Shown here piece after piece: positions 17,730 through 24,938 of a stretch of DNA of 64,000 nt. The first letter of the stretch is position 1, and every line of letters starts with the position of its first letter. The position numbers and the translations under genes are program-made. The notes beneath the pieces are model-generated. The model was given only the letters and a program-made list of their open reading frames with translations. It did not search any database and had not been told where the DNA came from. Source of the DNA: Ensifer oleiphilus (lineage in GTDB: Bacteria > Pseudomonadota > Alphaproteobacteria > Rhizobiales > Rhizobiaceae); contig NZ_JABWDU010000006.1 of NCBI RefSeq assembly GCF_013371465.1, forward strand, positions 1 through 64,000. Direction: 5' to 3'.

Positions 17730-19607
17730 TCAAGCTGGGTTGGTAAGGCCGCTTGCGCCCGGCTGGAGGCCTCTTGCCTCGACAGCTTCGCGTTTTGCCT
17801 GACCCGCCGAGCGGCGACGGCCAATATAGGCTTCGATGACAGCCGGATTGGCCTGGATCTCCGTCGGCGTACCGATGGCGATCTGCTGGCCCTTGTTGAG
17901 CACGACGACGATATCGCAGAGCCGCATGATCAGCTTCAGGTCGTGCTCGACGACGAGCAGGCCGAGGCGGTACTTCGTGCGGATACGGTCGAGCACATGC
18001 ATCAGTTCCTGCGTCTCGGCCGGGTTCATGCCGGCGGCCGGTTCATCGAGCAGCAAGTAACGCGGCTTCAGCGCCAGCGCGCGAGCGATCTCGAGACGGC
18101 GTTGCGCGCCATAGGAGAGCGTGCCGGCGAGCTGGTCGGCAAAGCCATCCAAACCCACCTCGGCCAAGACCAGCCGCGCGCTTTCCATCGGGTCCTCGCC
18201 GTTGCCTTTCAGCGCGCTTGCCGCCACCGTGGCATTCTCAAGCACGGTCAGGTTCTTGAACAGCCGTATGTTCTGGAAGGTGCGCGCAAGCCCGGCGACC
18301 GGGACCGCATGCACCGGCAGCGACGCGATATCCCTGCCATCGATCAGCACGCGACCGCTCGACGGCGGCACGACGCCGGAAACGCTGTTGATCAGCGTCG
18401 ACTTGCCGGCGCCGTTCGGGCCGATCAGGCCAGTGACGAGGCCCGGCTTGATCTCGAAGTTGGCATTTTCCAGCGCAACGAGGCCGGCGAATTTCTTGCC
18501 GAGATTCTCGACCTTGAGCGTTCCGCCTGCAGGGATCGGCGCAATCTTTTGCGCACCCTCAGACGATATCGCAGGCTTAGAGGCGAAGCGCTTCAACCAG
18601 GCAAAACGCTCGTCCAGTTCCCGCACACCGAAGAGCCCGTCCTGCAGCCGGTACATCACCACCAGGATCGCGACGCCGATGCCGATATCGGTCAGGCCGA
18701 AGACGGTCGGCAGCGTGACGAAGCCGAGGTCGACGCCGCCCTCGAGTTTGCGCAGCAGCTCGACGATCAGCATGATCACCGCCGTGCCGCCGACGGCACC
18801 CGAAACGGTGGTGACGCCACCGAGGATCAGCATCGCCAGCAGCACGAAGGTCAGGTTGAAGTAAAAGTCCTTGGGCGAGAAGGCGCCGAGGAAATGTGCC
18901 AGCAGCGCGCCCGCAGCCCCAGCCAGAATGGCGCCGAGCACCCAGCCGATGAAACGATGGAGCCTGACGTTGACCCCGACGGCGGTCGATGCGATCTCAT
19001 CCTCGCGTGAGGCTCTCAGCTTCAGGCCCGCGCTCGAATCCCGATAGAGACGGGCAATCGCAATGGCGGCGGCGGCAAACGGCAGCGCCACCCACAGATT
19101 GACCGCACGCGGGATGCCGAAGAAGGTCTGGCTGCCGCGGGTGATGTCGGTCGATGCGACCAGCACCACATGGACGATGACGAGGAAACCGAGCGTCGCG
19201 ATCGATGCCGATGATCCGGCAAGGCGGGCAACGGGTATGCCGATGAGCACGGCGACCAGCGCCACGACCACCAGCGCCACTGCCAGCGCCGGCAGGAACG
19301 ACATGCCGATGCCGGCCAGCCATTCCGGCAAATGCGGCAGCGCCGTCTTCTGGACGATCGGGTTGATGGTCAAAAGGCCGGACGCGTAGGCGCCGATCGC
19401 CATGAAGCCGACATGGCCGAAGGAAACGATGCCCGAATTGCCGGCATACATGCCGATGCCGAGCACCGCGATCACATTGATCATGAACAGCGTCACGAGG
19501 CGCTCGCCGCTGCCCGGAAAGGCCGACGAGGCTACGGCAGCAGCCACCAGCAGCGGCAACGACGTTAAAAGGATACCGACGACGGTTTCTCGCCTGACGC
19601 GAACCAT
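17730..19607 (-). CDS. Fused branched-chain-type permease and ATPase (LivM-LivG)
   Basis: Single protein of about 625 residues joining a LivM-type permease (residues about 1-330, opening with hydrophobic segments and GIVSFGHVGFMAIGAYASG) to a LivG-type ATPase (about 375-610: GPNGAGKST, LSYGAQRRLEIARAL, LLLDEPAAGMNP). The two are usually separate genes. A GGGGGA site stands 7 bases before the ATG at 19607; the frame also has starts at 19613 and 19637 with worse spacing. It is the first gene of the transporter operon and is divergent from the RpiR-type regulator. Confidence 0.88.
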   Translation of the reverse strand: MVRVRRETVVGILLTSLPLLVAAAVASSAFPGSGERLVTLFMINVIAVLGIGMYAGNSGIVSFGHVGFMAIGAYASGLLTINPIVQKTALPHLPEWLAGIGMSFLPALAVALVVVALVAVLIGIPVARLAGSSASIATLGFLVIVHVVLVASTDITRGSQTFFGIPRAVNLWVALPFAAAAIAIARLYRDSSAGLKLRASREDEIASTAVGVNVRLHRFIGWVLGAILAGAAGALLAHFLGAFSPKDFYFNLTFVLLAMLILGGVTTVSGAVGGTAVIMLIVELLRKLEGGVDLGFVTLPTVFGLTDIGIGVAILVVMYRLQDGLFGVRELDERFAWLKRFASKPAISSEGAQKIAPIPAGGTLKVENLGKKFAGLVALENANFEIKPGLVTGLIGPNGAGKSTLINSVSGVVPPSSGRVLIDGRDIASLPVHAVPVAGLARTFQNIRLFKNLTVLENATVAASALKGNGEDPMESARLVLAEVGLDGFADQLAGTLSYGAQRRLEIARALALKPRYLLLDEPAAGMNPAETQELMHVLDRIRTKYRLGLLVVEHDLKLIMRLCDIVVVLNKGQQIAIGTPTEIQANPAVIEAYIGRRRSAGQAKREAVEARGLQPGASGLTNPA

Positions 19608-19785
19608 CTGCATTCCCCCGAATTGTCGGCCCGCCATTGTTTTTGGCTCGGGCCTGTTCCCGAAATGAAAGTTATCCCATCTCGATCAAATGTCAATCTT
19701 GTTTCAAAAAACATTCTCTGCTAGCAATTATGTAACAAAAATTAGAAATCGGGGTTCAAGCCATCATTTTTGGGAGGCGGAAATC
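19608..19785. promoter_or_regulatory. Divergent promoter region, RpiR regulator / Liv operon
   Basis: This AT-rich gap between the divergent livMG and rpiR-type genes includes TTTCAAAAAACATT and ATGTAACAAAAATTAG segments. It must hold both promoters and probably the operator of the RpiR-type protein. I could not define a clear dyad. Confidence 0.45.
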
Positions 19786-20667
19786 GTGGCAATCCGGGAT
19801 CGACTGACAGACGGGACTATTACGTTCACGCGATCGGAACTGAAGATCGTGCGGCAGCTGCTGGCGAACTATCCGGCAGCGGGACTGAATACCGTTGCCC
19901 ATCTGGCCTCCTCGGCGGGGGTCAGCAACCCAACCGTGGTGCGCTTTGCCAACACGCTCGGCTTCGAGGGGTATCCGGAATTTCAGAAGGCATTGCTCAG
20001 CGAAGTGCAGGAGCGCATGAGTTCGCCCTTGTCGATGCTCGACGAACGACGACCGTCGCTGGAACAGGAGAATTTCTACCAGCATTTCCTGCGCGCCAGC
20101 ATCCACGCGCTCGAAGCCTCCATGCTGATGCTGCCGTCGGAAGATTTCGAGGCGGCCGTCGATGCAGCCGCAGACACGAGCGCACGCGCACATTGCCTCG
20201 GCGGCCGTTTCAGCGGTTTTCTCGCCGGCTTGCTATGGTCGCACATGAAGCAGCTCAGGGGCGATACCCGCTGGATCAACGGCAGCCAGGCCGACCAGGT
20301 CGACCAGCTCGTCGACCTCGGCAAGCGCGACGTGCTCTTCGTCTACGACTACCGCCGCTACCAGAACGACACCATCCGCTTCGCCAAACAGGCGGCCGCA
20401 CAGGGTGCGCGCATCGTGCTGTTCACCGACCGATGGCTTTCGCCGATCGCCGATTTTGCCACCGTCACACTGACGGCGCCGGTCGACACGGTCTCGCCCT
20501 ATGACACGATGGTGCCGGCAATCGCCCAGACGGAAGCGTTGATCGCCGCGCTGACGGCACGCCTTGCCACCCAATCCCGCGCCCGCATCGAGAAGATGGA
20601 AGAGCTGCGCCGCGGCTACGCCATCACCGAAGACGCTCTCAACCCGAACGTCGACGACGGCCGCTGA
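19786..20667 (+). CDS. MurR/RpiR-family transcriptional regulator
   Basis: Regulator of 293 residues with an N-terminal HTH_6 domain (LNTVAHLASSAGVSNPTVVR, then FANTLGFEGYPEFQKALLSE) and a C-terminal SIS domain, which in this family binds phosphorylated sugars or similar effectors. I start it at a GTG (19786), which has a strong GGGAGG 9 bases upstream; the frame is open further upstream but the added residues are atypical. It lies between the Liv operon and the four-gene enzyme operon and is likely to control both. Confidence 0.88.
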   Translation: MAIRDRLTDGTITFTRSELKIVRQLLANYPAAGLNTVAHLASSAGVSNPTVVRFANTLGFEGYPEFQKALLSEVQERMSSPLSMLDERRPSLEQENFYQHFLRASIHALEASMLMLPSEDFEAAVDAAADTSARAHCLGGRFSGFLAGLLWSHMKQLRGDTRWINGSQADQVDQLVDLGKRDVLFVYDYRRYQNDTIRFAKQAAAQGARIVLFTDRWLSPIADFATVTLTAPVDTVSPYDTMVPAIAQTEALIAALTARLATQSRARIEKMEELRRGYAITEDALNPNVDDGR

Positions 20668-20710
20668 CACGTTTGCCGAAAGGCCAGAACCACAACCGAG
20701 GAGAAACCGA

Positions 20711-21373
20711 ATGAGTGCCGTTACAGTGAAGGTCGGGGACGACATGCTGAGACGCGACAGCGACTACGAGCGCGGCCGCACATCCGTGCTGTTCGTCGAC
20801 ATGCAGCGCATCTGGTGCGAACCCAATCTCGACCCCACCCATCCAAAGGATGCCGACAGCTACTATCACCAGCGGCTGCGCCAGACGGTGATCCCCAATC
20901 AGGTCCGCATCCTGGAGGCCGCCCGCAATTCCGGCTGCGAAGTGCTGCATACCATCATCGAGAGCCTGACGCTTGACGGCCGCGACCGCTCGCTCGACCA
21001 CAAGCTGTCCGACATGCATGTGCCGAAGGGCTCGCCGGAAGGCCAGGTCATTCCGGAACTCGCGCCTATCGACAACGAGATCGTGCTGCCGAAGACGTCT
21101 TCCGGCGTCTTCAACTCGACCAACATCGACTACATCCTGCGCAACCTCAACACCCGCTACCTGATCATCGCCGGCGTCATCACCGACCAGTGCGTCGACA
21201 TGGCAGTGCGCGATGCGGCCGACCGCGGCTACCTCGTTACCGTCGTCAACGACGCCTGCGCGACCTACAGCCCCGAGCGCCACGAAGGCGCCCTTCGCGC
21301 CTATTCCGGCTACTGCTGGACCACCGATACCGACACCGTCGTCAACCGCCTTCAAGGCCTGCGCCAAGCCTGA
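20711..21373 (+). CDS. Isochorismatase-like cysteine hydrolase
   Basis: Cysteine hydrolase of 220 residues in the isochorismatase/nicotinamidase superfamily. The catalytic triad is recognisable as Asp30 (FVDMQ), Lys128 (LPKTSSG) and Cys161 (ITDQCVDMA). Members hydrolyse amides such as N-carbamoyl amino acids, ureido compounds or nicotinamide. GAGGAGAAA precedes the ATG. It is the second gene after the regulator, 43 bases on, and opens an apparent operon with a glutamine-synthetase-like ligase. I cannot name the substrate. Confidence 0.88.
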   Translation: MSAVTVKVGDDMLRRDSDYERGRTSVLFVDMQRIWCEPNLDPTHPKDADSYYHQRLRQTVIPNQVRILEAARNSGCEVLHTIIESLTLDGRDRSLDHKLSDMHVPKGSPEGQVIPELAPIDNEIVLPKTSSGVFNSTNIDYILRNLNTRYLIIAGVITDQCVDMAVRDAADRGYLVTVVNDACATYSPERHEGALRAYSGYCWTTDTDTVVNRLQGLRQA

Positions 21374-21409
21374 GCCGCCACTGATGATCTTGAGACAAGA
21401 GGGGAATTC

Positions 21410-22756
21410 ATGACCGAGACCAACAACGGCAAGGCTCATTCCGCGCTGACGGAACTCGCCACCTTCGTCACGACCGACATCGCCGGCATCACCCGCGGCC
21501 GCAGTTTCGCCGCGTCGCAGATCGACGACTACCTGCGCAAGGGTGTCGGCTGGGTGCCGGCCAACCTGGCGCTGACGCCGTTCGACCAGATCGCCGAGAA
21601 CAATCCTTGGGGGTCTTCCGGCGACCTCCGGCTGATAGCCGATCCGGCGAGCAAGGCACGCGTCACCTGCCTGCCCGACGTCACGCCGCTGCACTTCTAT
21701 CATTCCGATATCACCGACCTCAAAGGCGACCCCTGGGAGTGCTGCGTGCGCAGTCTCCTCAAGCGCACACTCGAAGAGTTCGAGCGTGAGGCCGGCCTGA
21801 AAGTCATTTCCGCCGTCGAGCAGGAATTCCAGCTTCTCGGCGTCGACTGGCCCGACGCGCCGTCCTTCGGCTTGCGTGCCGAGCGCCGTGCCGACCCATT
21901 CGGCCCGTTGCTGATGACGGCGCTGCAAGAGGCGGGCGCGGAGCCTGAAATGTTCCTCCCGGAATACGGCAAGGATCAGTTCGAGATCACCTGCCGGCCG
22001 GCGGATGCGCTGACGGCCGCCGACCGCGGCGCGACGATCCGCTCCATCACCAAGGAAGTCGCTGCCCTCTTCGGCTGGAACGCCAGCTTCGCGCCGAAGA
22101 CGAGCGCCAACGGCGTCGGCAACGGCGTGCATCTGCATGTCAGCTTCACCGACCTTGACGGCAACCCCGTTACTTTCGACGCCTCGCGACCGGGCCGCCT
22201 GTCGAAAGTTGCCGGGTCCTTTGCCGCCGGCGTCATCCGCCACCTGCCGGCGCTCACCGCCTTCACCGCCCCGTCGGTGCTGTCCTATATGCGGCTCGTT
22301 CCGCATCACTGGAGCGCCGCCTATACCTGCCTTGGCGAAAAAAACCGCGAAGCGACGCTCCGGATCTGCCCGACGCTCGATCTTCCCGGCAGCAACCCGG
22401 CCAAGCAGTTCAACATGGAGTACCGCGCCGCCGACGCCTGCGCGAGCCCGCACCTCTCGCTGGCCGTGCTGCTGAAGGCCGGCCTCGAAGGCATCCGCGC
22501 AGGTCTCGAACAGCCGCCGCTGATCAACTCGGATCCATCCAATTTTTCCGACAAGGACCAGAAGAAGCTCGGCATCCGTCGCCTGCCGTCGAGCCTGCCG
22601 GAAGCACTCGAAACGCTTGCCGAGGACAAGGTCGTCACCGGCTGGTTCGCCAAGGACTTCCTCGATTGCTACGTCGCGATGAAGCGCAAGGAAATCGAGA
22701 TCGTCGACGGCCTCTCCCCCGATGAGCTCTGCGCCCGCTACGCGGCCGTCTACTGA
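21410..22756 (+). CDS. Glutamine-synthetase-like ligase (gamma-glutamyl-amine type)
   Basis: Protein of 448 residues with the glutamine synthetase fold: the N-terminal beta-grasp (TDIAGITRGRSF) and the catalytic domain with SAVEQEFQLL, GNGVHLHVSF and EKNREATLRICP. It is not the main nitrogen-assimilation enzyme; similar proteins (PuuA, gamma-glutamyl-polyamine or methylamide synthetases) join glutamate to an amine using ATP. The surrounding hydrolase, amidohydrolase and aminotransferase fit a gamma-glutamylated amine pathway. AGAGGGGA precedes the start. Assignment to a specific amine is not possible. Confidence 0.85.
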   Translation: MTETNNGKAHSALTELATFVTTDIAGITRGRSFAASQIDDYLRKGVGWVPANLALTPFDQIAENNPWGSSGDLRLIADPASKARVTCLPDVTPLHFYHSDITDLKGDPWECCVRSLLKRTLEEFEREAGLKVISAVEQEFQLLGVDWPDAPSFGLRAERRADPFGPLLMTALQEAGAEPEMFLPEYGKDQFEITCRPADALTAADRGATIRSITKEVAALFGWNASFAPKTSANGVGNGVHLHVSFTDLDGNPVTFDASRPGRLSKVAGSFAAGVIRHLPALTAFTAPSVLSYMRLVPHHWSAAYTCLGEKNREATLRICPTLDLPGSNPAKQFNMEYRAADACASPHLSLAVLLKAGLEGIRAGLEQPPLINSDPSNFSDKDQKKLGIRRLPSSLPEALETLAEDKVVTGWFAKDFLDCYVAMKRKEIEIVDGLSPDELCARYAAVY

Positions 22757-22771
22757 TACGGATAGGCTCCC

Positions 22772-23596
22772 ATGACTTCGACAACGGCCATCAAGAGCCC
22801 CGACGCGCGACGCGGTCGGCACGACCCTCGCCAACCGCTTCTGGCGATCGACGAGCCGCCGCCCTATGCGGTGTTCAACCCGGACGGCACGTCGCCATTC
22901 CTGCTGCTCTGCGAGCATGCGTCCAACCGCATGCCGCGTGCGCTCGGCGATATGGGCCTGCCTGAACACGAGCGCCGGCGCCACATCGCCTGGGACATCG
23001 GCGCGCTGGCGCTCGCCCAGCACTTAAGCCTCAGCCTCGACGCGCCGCTGTTCTTCACCAACTATTCAAGGCTGGTGATCGACTGCAATCGCCCGCTTTC
23101 GGCGCCGTCCTTCATCCCCGAAGTCAGTGAAACGACGGAGATCCCGGCCAACCGGGATCTCACTGAAGCCGAGCGAAAGCAGCGGGTGGAGACCCTGTTC
23201 AAGCCCTTCGCTGATGCCGTTTCCCGGCGCCTCGATCTGCTTGAAGCCAAGGGAGAACGGCCGTTCGTCGTCGGCGTGCACAGCTTCACCCCCATCTATT
23301 TCGGCAAGCCGCGGCCGTGGCAGGCGGGCATTCTCTATCGCGATGCCGAGGCTTTCGCACAATCGATGATCCGCGGCTTGAGCAGCGAAGACCAGCTGAC
23401 CATCGGCGACAACGAGCCCTACAACATTCATCCGGATGAAGACTATACCGTCCCGGTTCACGCCGACGCGCGCAGGTTGCCGGGCGTGCTGATCGAAGTC
23501 CGGCACGACCTGATCGATACCGACGCTGGCGTAAAGGCCTGGGGCGAGCGGCTCACGCGTTGTCTCCAGAAAAGCCTTGGGGAGTGCCGCCCGTGA
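22772..23596 (+). CDS. N-formylglutamate amidohydrolase family protein
   Basis: Zinc amidohydrolase of 274 residues. Family hallmarks are LLCEHASNRMP, HIAWDIGA, NYSRLVIDCNRP and VGVHSFTPIY. In histidine breakdown, HutG of this family converts N-formylglutamate to glutamate and formate, which would complete the step after HutF at 28812. Here it sits instead in the RpiR-linked operon, between the ligase and aminotransferase genes, so it may cleave a different N-acyl or gamma-glutamyl compound. The gene overlaps the next one by 4 bases (GTGA). Confidence 0.85.
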   Translation: MTSTTAIKSPDARRGRHDPRQPLLAIDEPPPYAVFNPDGTSPFLLLCEHASNRMPRALGDMGLPEHERRRHIAWDIGALALAQHLSLSLDAPLFFTNYSRLVIDCNRPLSAPSFIPEVSETTEIPANRDLTEAERKQRVETLFKPFADAVSRRLDLLEAKGERPFVVGVHSFTPIYFGKPRPWQAGILYRDAEAFAQSMIRGLSSEDQLTIGDNEPYNIHPDEDYTVPVHADARRLPGVLIEVRHDLIDTDAGVKAWGERLTRCLQKSLGECRP

Positions 23597-24912
23597 CCGA
23601 AGGCCTCTACGCCAGAGACGGACAAGCGATTGCCAACCTGCAGAAGCTACGCTTCTTTCCGCTTGCCATCGCCGGCGGCCATGGCGCACGCCTCATTGAA
23701 GAGAACGGCCGCGAACTGATCGACCTCTCCGGCGCCTGGGGGGCTGCGAGCCTTGGCTATGGCCACCCCGCCCTCGTCGAAGCGGTGTCGCGCGCCATCG
23801 CCAATCCGGCCGGCGCAAGCGTGCTGTCCGCCGCGAACGCTCCGGCGACGGCTCTTGCCGAAAAACTGCTCGGCCTTTTCCCCGGCAAGGGACGCAATAA
23901 GGTGTGGTTCGGCCACTCCGGCTCTGATGCCAACGAGGCGGTCTTCCGGGCGATCGCCAAGGCGACCGGCCGCACCGGCGTCATCTCCTTCGTCGGCGCC
24001 TATCACGGCTGCACCACCGGTTCGATGGCCTTTTCCGGCCACAGCGTTCAGGCGGGTGCCACCAAGGCGGAAGGCCTCATCCTGCTGCCCTACCCCGACG
24101 CCTATCGACCCTACCAGGGTGATGCCACCGGCGACGCGATCCTCGAGCTCCTGAAACAGCAGTTCGCAACGACGGCACCACCCGAGAAGATCGGTTGTGC
24201 CTTCATCGAGCCGATCCAGTCGGACGGCGGGTTGATCGTGCCGCCGAAGGGGTTCTTCAAGAAATTCGCCGAACTCTGCCAAGAGCACGCCATTCTCGTC
24301 GTCTGCGACGAGGTGAAGGTCGGGCTTGGCCGCAGCGGCAAGATGCACTGCTTCGAACACGAGGATTTCGTTCCCGATATCCTGACGATCGGCAAGGGGC
24401 TCGGCGGCGGCCTGCCGCTTTCGGCGGCTATCGGCCCGGCCGAAATCATGGACTGCGCCAACGCCTTTGCGATGCAGACGCTGCACGGCAACCCGGTCTC
24501 GGCATCAGCCGGCCTTGCCGTGCTCGAAACCATCGAGCGGGAGGGACTGGCGGAGGCGGCGCACCGAAAGGGCGAACGCCTGCGCGAGGGCCTCCGGCAA
24601 CTTTCGGCCCGCCACGCCCTGATCGGCGATGTCCGCGGGCGCGGCCTTGCCTCGGGCGTGGAGCTGATCGCCGATCACGAGAGCCGGGCATCGGCAACAA
24701 GGCAAACCGCCAAGCTGGTCTATCGCGCCTATGAACTCGGCCTCGTCGTCTACTACGTCGGCATGAACTCCAACGTGCTGGAAATGACGCCGCCGCTGAC
24801 GATATCAGAAGCGGAGATCGACCAGGCGCTCGATATTCTGGACGGTGCTTTCGGCGATGTGGCGGCCGGGCGGGTTTCCAACGCGGTCCTTGCTGACTTT
24901 GCCGGCTGGTAA
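23593..24912 (+). CDS. Class III PLP-dependent aminotransferase
   Basis: PLP enzyme of 439 residues, of the omega-amino acid / gamma-aminobutyrate type. Motifs seen are FGHSGSDANEAVFR, AYHGCTTGSMAF, FIEPIQSDGG, CDEVKVGLGRSG and the PLP lysine in LTIGKGLGGGLP. The GTG at 23593 overlaps the previous stop as GTGA and has GGGGAG upstream, which suggests translational coupling; an ATG at 23560 is the alternative. It ends the operon and is convergent, with only 26 bases between stops, to the second kinase/phospholyase fusion. Confidence 0.88.
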   Translation: MTEGLYARDGQAIANLQKLRFFPLAIAGGHGARLIEENGRELIDLSGAWGAASLGYGHPALVEAVSRAIANPAGASVLSAANAPATALAEKLLGLFPGKGRNKVWFGHSGSDANEAVFRAIAKATGRTGVISFVGAYHGCTTGSMAFSGHSVQAGATKAEGLILLPYPDAYRPYQGDATGDAILELLKQQFATTAPPEKIGCAFIEPIQSDGGLIVPPKGFFKKFAELCQEHAILVVCDEVKVGLGRSGKMHCFEHEDFVPDILTIGKGLGGGLPLSAAIGPAEIMDCANAFAMQTLHGNPVSASAGLAVLETIEREGLAEAAHRKGERLREGLRQLSARHALIGDVRGRGLASGVELIADHESRASATRQTAKLVYRAYELGLVVYYVGMNSNVLEMTPPLTISEAEIDQALDILDGAFGDVAAGRVSNAVLADFAGW

Positions 24913-24938
24913 GACCAACCCGCCAGCAGGTCCGTTCC

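Noticed and set aside
20639-23023. Minus-strand open frame of 794 codons
   Set aside because: It lies wholly antisense to the isochorismatase-like and glutamine-synthetase-like genes, which have clear motifs; its translation is Arg/Gly/Asp-rich shadow sequence.
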